10,295 bases of DNA from an uncultured Faecalibacterium sp. (GTDB lineage: Bacteria; Bacillota; Clostridia; Oscillospirales; Ruminococcaceae). Shown here one piece after another: positions 1-6,247 of the stretch. How positions within the stretch are numbered: position 1 is the first letter of the stretch; each line of letters begins with the position of its first letter. The notes below the pieces were generated by a model. That model worked only from the letters and a program-made list of their open reading frames with translations, had not been told where the DNA came from and did no database searches. The stretch covers positions 1 through 10,295 of the forward strand of contig CAAFSR010000160.1 in NCBI GenBank assembly GCA_900765705.1. Direction: 5' to 3'. The position numbers were made by a program, and so were the translations under genes.

Positions 1-3
1 CTC

Positions 4-282
4 TCACCGGCACACCACCGGCACTGCCTGCCGCAGCTGCAACAGCCCCGCCGCCAGAAAGGCAATGACCATGACCGTGACCGCCGAGCTGCTTTGCAGC
101 ACCGCAGTGACCGCCGCCCCGGTCAGCAGCCCTGCCACCGGGTTTGCGGTGCACCGTGCCAGCAGGCTGCGCAGCCGCTTGCCCGCCCCCTGCTGTACTG
201 CCCGGCACAGGTTGTCCGTCCCATACAAAAACAGCGCCAAACCGCCGAATAATTGCAGTAGCATCTTTGTTGTTTGCTCCAT
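4..282 (-). CDS. Truncated N-terminal part of a Na/phosphate cotransporter family (PNaS/NptA-like) protein
   Basis: The 92 residues match the first repeat of Na/Pi cotransporter family membrane proteins. A first hydrophobic helix (residues 7-22, MLLQLFGGLALFLYG) is followed by a basic stretch. A second hydrophobic part contains the family's QSSSA motif (residues 63-67) and ends in an LRQAV-type turn (83-87). Family members are normally several hundred residues long and continue from here into a GANIGTT-like motif; this frame instead reads VPVVCR and stops. Dropping one base near 7-10 would give a VVCG continuation, so a frameshift or sequencing slip is possible, but the next bases lie outside the window. 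The ATG at 282 is chosen because GGAGGG lies 5 bases upstream; an in-frame ATG at 354 has no such site. If intact, the protein would take up phosphate with sodium, or regulate something at the membrane. As it stands it is probably non-functional. Family assignment is fairly sure; functional status is not. Confidence 0.6.
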   Translation of the reverse strand: MEQTTKMLLQLFGGLALFLYGTDNLCRAVQQGAGKRLRSLLARCTANPVAGLLTGAAVTAVLQSSSAVTVMVIAFLAAGLLQLRQAVPVVCR

Positions 283-394
283 CCGCGCCCTCCGTTTCTG
301 CCTGTCCTTTATTTCTATGCAGCAGGCTCCGGTTTCTGGCCTGACAACATCCACAATTTTTTTGTGAATTTTTGTTTAACATTTCCCTATTCCC

Positions 395-423
395 TTGCAA
401 TCCGGCTATAAAAGGGATATGAT
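395..423 (+). promoter_or_regulatory. Sigma-A type promoter of the MarR-ABC operon
   Basis: TTGCAA (395-400) and TATGAT (418-423) are separated by exactly 17 bases, a near-consensus vegetative promoter. The expected transcription start is around 430, immediately before the 24-bp palindrome and about 55 bases ahead of the MarR start codon. No other good pair is seen between 360 and 485 on this strand. Confidence 0.72.
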
Positions 424-434
424 TATCAGTCGTC

Positions 435-458
435 AATACTTAACAGCTGTTAAGTATT
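435..458 (+). promoter_or_regulatory. 24-bp perfect palindrome, likely MarR operator
   Basis: Each 12-base half reads AATACTTAACAG on its own strand, with AGCT at the centre, and all 24 bases pair without mismatch. Its core TTAAC-AGCT-GTTAA is of the kind bound by winged-helix MarR dimers. It begins a few bases after the predicted start of transcription, so a bound dimer would block the promoter. It is not followed by a T-tract, so it is not a terminator. The natural reading is autorepression of the downstream MarR-ABC operon; binding itself is inferred. Confidence 0.68.
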
Positions 459-485
459 TGAAAATGCAAACGAGGAGGGAATGTT

Positions 486-995
486 GTGTCTGAGCCAAGT
501 ACCCCCAGCTTTCAGGGGATGTGCCACTATATCGGGCAGCTGAGCATGGCATCCAAGGCCGGGATGCGGGCGGCACTGGCCGGTTGCCCCAAATGCCACT
601 TCAATATGCTGGAAGGCCTGCTGCACGCCATCAACAGCCACGGCAGGGACGGCGCCATCTATGTCTCTGACCTCGCCCGGGAGATCCGCCAGCCGCTGCC
701 GGCGGTCTCGCGCGGGCTGCGGCTCATGGAGCAGGACGGCACTGTGGTACGGGAGCCGGACCCCGCCGACCGCCGTAAAACGCTGGTGCGCATCACCCCT
801 AAGGGGTATGAGCTGTGCCACCAGTGTGAGCAGGCTCTGAGCGACTACTTTGCCAGTGTGCTGGCACGGTTAGAGTCGGAGCAGGTAGCCCAGATGAACG
901 CGCTGCGCGGCGCGCTGATGGATGCCATTCTTGCGGAAAACGCCGCGCGCAACATTGACCCGAAGGGAGAAACGAACCATGATAAAGATCTTTAA
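486..995 (+). CDS. MarR family transcriptional regulator with two CxxC pairs
   Basis: This 169-residue winged-helix regulator has the usual MarR plan. An N-terminal dimerisation helix is followed by helix-turn-helix residues (about 60-85, VSDLAREIRQPLPAVSRGLRLM). The wing carries the family's DPADRRKTLVRITPKG pattern (about 92-107), and a long C-terminal helix follows. The start is GTG at 486, preceded by GAGGAGGG at 472-479 with 6 bases of spacing; the nearby ATG at 481 is in another frame. The gene overlaps the first ABC gene by 17 bases, so the two are probably translationally coupled. It likely represses its own operon through the palindrome at 435-458. Unusual are C34-x-x-C37 (CPKC), at the N-terminal side of the DNA-binding domain, and C111-x-x-C114 (CHQC), just after the wing. 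These could bind a metal or act as a thiol switch. The inducer is not evident from sequence. Assignment to MarR is secure; the sensing idea is inference. Confidence 0.9.
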   Translation: MSEPSTPSFQGMCHYIGQLSMASKAGMRAALAGCPKCHFNMLEGLLHAINSHGRDGAIYVSDLAREIRQPLPAVSRGLRLMEQDGTVVREPDPADRRKTLVRITPKGYELCHQCEQALSDYFASVLARLESEQVAQMNALRGALMDAILAENAARNIDPKGETNHDKDL

Positions 996-3276
996 GCAGC
1001 TGGCCCGGCACTGGGCGGTCTGCCTTGTGGTGTTTGCGCTGCTGTTCGTGCAGGCGTACTGCGACCTTGCCCTGCCGGACTACACCAGCAAGATCGTGGA
1101 CACCGGCATCCAGCAGGGCGGCATTGAAAGCCCCCTGCCCCAGACGGTGCGCAAGAGTACACTGGACGCGCTGAGCCTGCTGATGAACGAGGAGGACGCG
1201 CAGAAGCTGCAAAGCGCCTACCAGTACTACCTGCAGGACGATGGCGTTTTGCAGCTGCGCACCGACCTGACCAAGGACGAGCGCACCGCACTGGAAGAGG
1301 CTGTGACCACCCCGGACATCGTGCTGTATATGGCTGCGGCACAGGCCGCCAACGCCCCCGCCGGGCAAGGCTGTATGGGCATGACCGGCCTTGCCGAGAT
1401 GCCCTCGGTCTCCACGGACACCGAAACCAAGACCATTGCCCCCACGGCAGCGGATCTGGACACGGTCTGCGGCCAGTTTGCTGCCATGAGCCAGATGCCC
1501 GGCTTTGACCGCAGCGCGCTGCAAAAACAGCTGAACAGCGCCATAAGCCAGCTGGACAGCACCATGCTGGAAAACATGAAAAGCCAGTCCCTGCTGCTGG
1601 TGCAGCTGGAGTACGAGGCACAGGGCGTTGCACGGGATGTGCAGATGCGCTACCTGTTCCGGGTGGGCGGCCAGATGCTGGCGCTTACCCTGCTGATGGT
1701 GGCTGTGGCTGTAGCCGTAGGCTTCCTTGCCTCCCGGGTATCCGCCGCCATCGGCCGCGATCTGCGCCGCGAGACCTTCTCCAGCGTGATCGGCTTTTCC
1801 AACGCGGAGATCGAAAACTTCTCCACCGCCTCCCTTATCACCCGCACCACCAACGATATCCAGCAGGTGCAGTTCGTCTGCGTCATTCTGCTGCGCATGG
1901 TGGCCTACGCGCCCATTCTGGGCATTGGCGGCGTGCTGCACGTTGTGGGCAGCAGCACCGGCCTTTCCTGGATCGTGGTGCTGGACGTGGGCCTGCTGCT
2001 GTTGCTGCTGATCTTCCTGATGAACGTTGCCATGCCCAAATTCAAGGTGATGCAGCAGCTGGTGGACCGGCTGAATCTGGTCAGCCGCGAGATTTTGACC
2101 GGCATTATGCCGGTGCGCGCCTTCAGCCGCGAAAAGTTTGAGGAGCAGCGCTTTGATAAGGCCAACCGCGCGCTGATGGGCACCCAGCTGTTCACCAACC
2201 GCGCTATGGTGGCCATGATGCCCTTTATGACCCTGATCATGAACGGCACCAGCCTGCTCATCGTCTGGTTCGGCGGCAAGGCCATGGACGCCGGTACCAT
2301 GCAGGTGGGCGAGATGATCGCCTTTATCACCTACACCATGCAGATCGTCATGTCCTTTTTGATGCTTGCCATGGTGGCTGTCATGCTGCCCCGCGCCGGT
2401 GTGGCTGCGGAGCGTATCGACGAGGTCATCCGCACCAAAGCCACCATCCATGACCCGGACGAGGCTGCCGCAAAGACAGCACAGGCGCATACCGATTGGC
2501 AGGGCGTAGTGCAGTTTGAGGATGTGAGCTTCCGCTACCCCGGTGCGGACAGCGATGCGCTGGAGCACATCAGCTTTACCGCAAAACCCGGCGAGACCAC
2601 CGCTATCATCGGCTCTACCGGCTGCGGCAAATCCACCCTGCTCAATCTGATCCCCCGCTTTTACGATGTGACCGGCGGCAAAGTGACCGTGGATGGCATT
2701 GATGTGCGCGAGATGCCGCAGGCACAGCTGCACGACCTGCTGGGCTATGTGCCCCAGAAGGGAGTGCTGTTCAGCGGCACCATTGCCAGCAACCTGAAAT
2801 TCGGCGGCGAGGCTATCACCGATGCGCAGGTGCAAAAAGCCGCCGCCATTGCGCAGGCCACTGATTTTATTGAGGCAAAGCCCGAGGGCTACCAAAGCCC
2901 CATTGCACAGGGCGGCTCCAACGTATCCGGCGGGCAGAAGCAGCGGCTTTCTATTGCCCGGGCAATTGCCAAAGACCCCAAGGTCTACCTGTTTGACGAC
3001 AGCTTCTCAGCACTGGACTACAAGACCGATGTGGCCCTGCGCCGCGCCCTGAAGGCACAGACGGACAACGCCACCGTGATCATTGTGGCGCAGCGCATTT
3101 CCACCGTGCTGCACGCAAATCAGATCCTTGTGCTGGACGAGGGCCGTCTGGTAGGCAAGGGCACCCATGCCCAGTTGATGGCCAGCTGCCCGGAATATCA
3201 GGAGATCGCCCGCAGCCAGCTGAGCCAGAAGGAGCTTGCGCTGGATACCCTGAACACCGAAAAGGAGGGTGAGTGA
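979..3276 (+). CDS. ABC exporter half-transporter, degenerate-site subunit with large extracellular insert
   Basis: This 765-residue protein fuses a six-helix exporter membrane domain to an ATPase domain. ATPase motifs are Walker A GSTGCGKST (545-553), Q-loop Q593, intact signature VSGGQ (649-653), Walker B VYLFDD (669-674) and a switch position Q705 in VAQR. Two catalytic positions are altered: the Walker B glutamate is D674 and the switch histidine is Q705. The protein is about 180 residues longer than a usual half-exporter. The excess lies between TM1 and TM2 (about residues 45-228), predicted outside the cell, and contains C132 and C164, a possible disulfide pair. ATG at 979 is chosen because AGGGAGA precedes it by 9 bases; a longer reading to 922 would overlap MarR far more. 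It lies between MarR and a second half-exporter in one operon, fitting a heterodimeric drug or peptide exporter under MarR control. The substrate is unknown. Family is sure; the insert's role is not. Confidence 0.93.
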   Translation: MIKIFKQLARHWAVCLVVFALLFVQAYCDLALPDYTSKIVDTGIQQGGIESPLPQTVRKSTLDALSLLMNEEDAQKLQSAYQYYLQDDGVLQLRTDLTKDERTALEEAVTTPDIVLYMAAAQAANAPAGQGCMGMTGLAEMPSVSTDTETKTIAPTAADLDTVCGQFAAMSQMPGFDRSALQKQLNSAISQLDSTMLENMKSQSLLLVQLEYEAQGVARDVQMRYLFRVGGQMLALTLLMVAVAVAVGFLASRVSAAIGRDLRRETFSSVIGFSNAEIENFSTASLITRTTNDIQQVQFVCVILLRMVAYAPILGIGGVLHVVGSSTGLSWIVVLDVGLLLLLLIFLMNVAMPKFKVMQQLVDRLNLVSREILTGIMPVRAFSREKFEEQRFDKANRALMGTQLFTNRAMVAMMPFMTLIMNGTSLLIVWFGGKAMDAGTMQVGEMIAFITYTMQIVMSFLMLAMVAVMLPRAGVAAERIDEVIRTKATIHDPDEAAAKTAQAHTDWQGVVQFEDVSFRYPGADSDALEHISFTAKPGETTAIIGSTGCGKSTLLNLIPRFYDVTGGKVTVDGIDVREMPQAQLHDLLGYVPQKGVLFSGTIASNLKFGGEAITDAQVQKAAAIAQATDFIEAKPEGYQSPIAQGGSNVSGGQKQRLSIARAIAKDPKVYLFDDSFSALDYKTDVALRRALKAQTDNATVIIVAQRISTVLHANQILVLDEGRLVGKGTHAQLMASCPEYQEIARSQLSQKELALDTLNTEKEGE

Positions 3277-3277
3277 T

Positions 3278-5089
3278 ATGCCCAGACACGGACGCCCCAC
3301 CACCGAGCGCGCCAAGGACTTTAAAGGCACGCTGCGGCAGCTCATCCGCACCATGAGCCACTATAAGCTGCCCCTTGCGGCAGCCATGCTGTTTGCAATT
3401 CTTTCTACCATCTTCAACATTGCAGGCCCCAAGGTGCTGGCAAAGGCCACCACCGCCCTTGCCACCGGCTGGATCGCCCGGCTGCGCGGCACCGGCAGCA
3501 TCGATTTTGTGTATATCGGCCGCATCCTGCTGTTTTTGCTGGGAATGTACCTGCTGAGCAGCGCCTTCAGCTTTATTCAGGGCTGGCTGATGACCGGCCT
3601 TTCCCAGAAGGTCTGCTACGATTTCCGCCGCCAGATCAGCGAAAAGATCAACCGTCTGCCACTGGCCTATTTTGAAAAGCGCACCGTGGGCGAGGTGCTC
3701 TCCCGCATCACCAACGATGTGGACACGCTGGGCCAGAGCCTGAACCAGAGCATCACCCAGCTGATCACCAGCATTACCACCATGATCGGCGTGCTGGTGA
3801 TGATGCTTTCCATCAGCCCCCGCATGACCCTGATCGCTCTGCTGATCTTACCGGTGTCGCTGGCTCTGGTGCTGGTGGTGGTCAAGTTCAGCCAGAAGTA
3901 TTTTAAGGCACAGCAGGCCACGCTGGGTGTGGTCAACGGTCAGGTCGAGGAGGTCTACGCCGGCCACAATGTGGTCAAGGCCTTCAACCGCGAGGCTGTG
4001 GTGCTGGCAGATTTCAACGCCGCCAACGATAAGCTGTACGAATCCGCATGGAAGAGCCAGTTCCTCTCCGGTCTGATGATGCCCATCATGAACTTTGTGG
4101 GCAACTTAGGCTATGTGGCAGTGGCCATTGTGGGCAGCATTTTTGCCGCAAATGGTGTTATCACCATCGGCGACATTCAGGCCTTTATCCAGTACGTCAA
4201 AAACTTTACCCAGCCCATCCAGCAGCTTTCGCAGGTGTCCAACATGCTGCAGAGCATGGCCGCTGCCGCCGAGCGGGTGTTCGAGTTTTTGAACGAGCCG
4301 GAGGAGGACCAGCTGGCAGACCCCGCCCGCCGCGCTGACCCCGCCGACATTGACGGTCAGGTCACCTTTGACCATGTGCGCTTCGGTTATACCCCGGACA
4401 AAACCGTTATCCACAACTTCAGTTGCACGGTGCAGCCGGGTCAGAAGGTAGCCATTGTAGGGCCTACCGGCGCAGGCAAGACCACTATGGTCAAGCTGCT
4501 GATGCGCTTTTACGACGTGGATGCCGGTTCCATCACCCTGAACGGCCACGATGTACGGGACTTTGACCGCAGCGCTCTGCGCGAAGGCTTTGGCATGGTG
4601 CTGCAGGACACATGGCTGTTCAAGGGCACCATCATGGAGAACATCCGCTACGGTCGGCTGAACGCCACCGATGAAGAGGTGATCGCCGCCGCAAAGGCTG
4701 CCAACGCCGACCACTTTATCCGCACCCTGCCCGGCGGCTACCAGATGGAGCTGAACGAGGATGCCTCCAACGTAAGTCAGGGGCAGAAGCAGCTGCTCAC
4801 CATCGCCCGCACCATTCTGGCAGACAACCGCATCCTGATTTTGGACGAGGCTACCAGCAGCGTGGACACCCGCACCGAGCAGCGCATCCAGACCGCCATG
4901 GATCGGTTGATGGAGGGGCGCACCAGCTTTGTCATCGCCCACCGCCTTTCCACCATCCGCGATGCCGACATCATCCTTGTGATGCGGGACGGCGACATTG
5001 TGGAGCAGGGCACCCACGACCAGCTGATCGAAGCCGGCGGCTTCTACGCCGACCTGTACAACAGCCAGTTTGAGGACGTGGTGGACTAA
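3278..5089 (+). CDS. ABC exporter half-transporter, catalytic-site subunit
   Basis: This 603-residue half-exporter has an N-terminal six-helix membrane domain (about 30-310) and a C-terminal ATPase. Motifs are Walker A GPTGAGKTT (395-403), the Q-loop in VLQDTWLFKG, Walker B ILILDE with catalytic E524, and switch H555 in VIAHR. The signature motif is altered: VSQGQ (499-503) instead of VSGGQ. Pairing with the upstream subunit puts the altered signature opposite that subunit's altered Walker B and switch residues, leaving one good ATP site made of this protein's Walker motifs and the partner's intact signature. That is the pattern of heterodimeric exporters such as LmrCD, BmrCD and TM287/288. 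ATG at 3278 is preferred over GTG at 3269 because AAGGAGGG (3262-3269) sits 8 bases before it. It begins one base after the upstream stop, so the two subunits are probably made in equal amounts. The hairpin at 5116-5162 follows. Substrate unknown. Confidence 0.95.
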   Translation: MPRHGRPTTERAKDFKGTLRQLIRTMSHYKLPLAAAMLFAILSTIFNIAGPKVLAKATTALATGWIARLRGTGSIDFVYIGRILLFLLGMYLLSSAFSFIQGWLMTGLSQKVCYDFRRQISEKINRLPLAYFEKRTVGEVLSRITNDVDTLGQSLNQSITQLITSITTMIGVLVMMLSISPRMTLIALLILPVSLALVLVVVKFSQKYFKAQQATLGVVNGQVEEVYAGHNVVKAFNREAVVLADFNAANDKLYESAWKSQFLSGLMMPIMNFVGNLGYVAVAIVGSIFAANGVITIGDIQAFIQYVKNFTQPIQQLSQVSNMLQSMAAAAERVFEFLNEPEEDQLADPARRADPADIDGQVTFDHVRFGYTPDKTVIHNFSCTVQPGQKVAIVGPTGAGKTTMVKLLMRFYDVDAGSITLNGHDVRDFDRSALREGFGMVLQDTWLFKGTIMENIRYGRLNATDEEVIAAAKAANADHFIRTLPGGYQMELNEDASNVSQGQKQLLTIARTILADNRILILDEATSSVDTRTEQRIQTAMDRLMEGRTSFVIAHRLSTIRDADIILVMRDGDIVEQGTHDQLIEAGGFYADLYNSQFEDVVD

Positions 5090-5115
5090 AGCACCTGTCA
5101 TCGCGCTATAACTGC

Positions 5116-5162
5116 AAAAAGAGCACCTGCTGCCTTTTTAGGGCAATAGGTGCTCTGTTTTT
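5116..5162. terminator. Bidirectional intrinsic terminator between the ABC operon and the LysR gene
   Basis: AGAGCACCT (5120-5128) pairs with AGGTGCTCT (5148-5156), with TGCC/GGCA continuing the stem inside after a small bulge. TTTTT (5158-5162) follows on the plus strand and AAAAA (5116-5120) precedes it, giving a T-tract for the minus strand as well. The two flanking transcripts converge here, and the LysR stop codon (5163-5161) starts in the T-tract. Confidence 0.85.
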
Positions 5163-6075
5163 ATTCCTCCACCGGTTCCAGCTTCATGCCGAACAATTTT
5201 TCAGAGAGCAGGGGCAGCAGGTGTTGTAACTGACGCACATATTCTTCCACCACCGGATCAGGCTCCGCTTTTGTAACGATACCAAACCGCATTCCTTTGT
5301 TCCAATCCAGAACAAACACCTGCTCAAGATTCGGTCTGCGGTAGTACACCGCCGGGGTCAGCATCAGGCTTGGCAGCTTGTACTGCACACTTTTTACGCC
5401 GCGGACGATCTCTGCCCGCCGCCTCGAAGCCTCGTGCAGCAATGCCGTCTCATACAGTGATTGCTCCGGTGTTCCAGCAAACATCCACCGATATTTTACA
5501 GCCTGCTCCAATGTAATGTGTCCGCGGGGCACCTCTGACGGCGTATGGAACGGGATGCCAATCTCCGGCATATAAACTGCCGGGTAAAAATGCAGACCTC
5601 GTGCTGCGATCTCCGCACACTCGATCTGCAGCGAAAGATCGATCTCACCGTTTAGCAGTGCACGCCAGATATCCTTTCGGTTGGCACAGCTGTACATCAA
5701 TGGGGAAAAGCGGGTGCTCAGCTCTTCTGTGACGGCAAACAGGTCAAAGCCTAACATCTGCAGCGGCATATTCTGGTGTCCAATCAACAGGTGCCGTTTG
5801 GGTGGATTTGCATTCAGTTTTACTGCCTGCGCATGATGCACCGCATCATCGTACAGCTCCAGCAGTTGCTTTGCTCTTGGATAGAAATCCCACCCTGCCG
5901 GGGTCAGCATCACCCGGCGCGGCACATGCTGGAACAGCTCAAACTGCAACTGCCCTTCCAACGTGCGGATCTGCTGCGAAAGTGCCGACTGGGAAAGATA
6001 CAGCGCCTCTGCCGCCGCAGAAAAGCTGTTCAGTTCCACGATCTTTACAAAGCCTTCCAGTGCGCTCTCGTTCAT
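5161..6075 (-). CDS. LysR family transcriptional regulator, divergent from the reductase
   Basis: This 304-residue protein has the standard LysR length and plan. An N-terminal winged helix-turn-helix covers about residues 1-60, with the family pattern FVKIVELNSFSAAAEAL then LSQSALSQQIRTLE. A linker helix and a periplasmic-binding-protein-like effector domain (about 90-295) follow. The start at 6075 is favoured by GGGAGGGAG about 6 bases upstream; an in-frame ATG at 6099 would add eight residues but has no clear ribosome site and lies only 14 bases from the predicted -10 box. It is transcribed away from the flavin reductase, and its predicted -35 box overlaps the reductase's. In this family such an arrangement usually means the regulator controls the divergent gene and itself in response to a small molecule, here likely the reductase substrate or a product. 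The effector domain's ligand cannot be read from sequence. Its base composition looks less GC-rich than the ABC genes. Confidence 0.92.
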   Translation of the reverse strand: MNESALEGFVKIVELNSFSAAAEALYLSQSALSQQIRTLEGQLQFELFQHVPRRVMLTPAGWDFYPRAKQLLELYDDAVHHAQAVKLNANPPKRHLLIGHQNMPLQMLGFDLFAVTEELSTRFSPLMYSCANRKDIWRALLNGEIDLSLQIECAEIAARGLHFYPAVYMPEIGIPFHTPSEVPRGHITLEQAVKYRWMFAGTPEQSLYETALLHEASRRRAEIVRGVKSVQYKLPSLMLTPAVYYRRPNLEQVFVLDWNKGMRFGIVTKAEPDPVVEEYVRQLQHLLPLLSEKLFGMKLEPVEE

Positions 6076-6112
6076 GCTTTTCTCCCTCCCGCAATACATT
6101 AGGTTTTCCTTA

Positions 6113-6141
6113 ATTATAATATTTCAAACTTGAATTGTAAA
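6113..6141 (-). promoter_or_regulatory. Promoter of the LysR gene
   Basis: Read on the minus strand, TTTACA (6141-6136) and TATAAT (6118-6113) are 17 bases apart; the -10 box is a perfect consensus. Transcription would begin about 6106, some 30 bases before the LysR start codon. The -35 box shares five of six positions with that of the opposite promoter. Confidence 0.75.
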
Positions 6142-6164
6142 TAGCGCCCTTCTACGCTACAATT
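6123..6164. promoter_or_regulatory. Inverted repeats between the divergent promoters, candidate LysR sites
   Basis: Three small dyads lie here. TTCAA-AC-TTGAA spans 6123-6134. AATTGTA (6133-6139) mirrors TACAATT (6158-6164). TAGCG (6142-6146) mirrors CGCTA (6155-6159) inside the latter. They cover the shared -35 region and the reductase -10 box, where a LysR tetramer would be expected to bind. None is a clean T-N11-A box, so which one is the true site is open. Confidence 0.4.
6135..6163 (+). promoter_or_regulatory. Promoter of the flavin reductase gene
   Basis: TTGTAA (6135-6140) and TACAAT (6158-6163) are 17 bases apart. The -10 is good and the -35 is weak (four of six), which would suit a promoter needing activation by the divergent LysR protein. 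The predicted start of transcription is near 6170, leaving a leader of about 78 bases. Confidence 0.65.
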
Positions 6165-6174
6165 GTTAAGGATT

Positions 6175-6199
6175 CAGCAAAGTGCCTTTTGCTTTGCTG
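6175..6199 (+). other. Perfect hairpin in the reductase 5' leader
   Basis: CAGCAAAG (6175-6182) pairs exactly with CTTTGCTG (6192-6199) across a 9-base loop. It falls within the first bases of the predicted reductase transcript and is followed by a purine-rich, probably unstructured stretch (6206-6240) up to the start codon. There is no T-tract, so it is not a terminator. It may protect the 5' end of the mRNA or affect translation; no known riboswitch is recognised. Confidence 0.45.
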
Positions 6200-6247
6200 C
6201 ACATTAAGAAGGAAAACAAGAAGAGAAAAAAGAAAGAGAGCGTACCT

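Noticed and set aside
352..400. Possible promoter for the minus-strand Na/Pi fragment using TTGCAA at 400-395, and a CACAA/TTGTG dyad at 352-366
   Set aside because: TTGCAA is its own reverse complement so it would be shared, but no convincing -10 lies 16-18 bases away; the dyad has only 5-bp arms.
799..2895. Long minus-strand open frame opposite the first ABC gene, rich in His, Gln and Gly
   Set aside because: It lies antisense to a gene with complete ABC motifs; its odd composition is what the reverse complement of GC-rich codons gives, and it has no ribosome site or known domain.
4106..5101. Minus-strand open frame opposite the second ABC gene
   Set aside because: It is antisense to the conserved ATPase domain, has no recognisable motif and would cross no promoter; it is a composition shadow.
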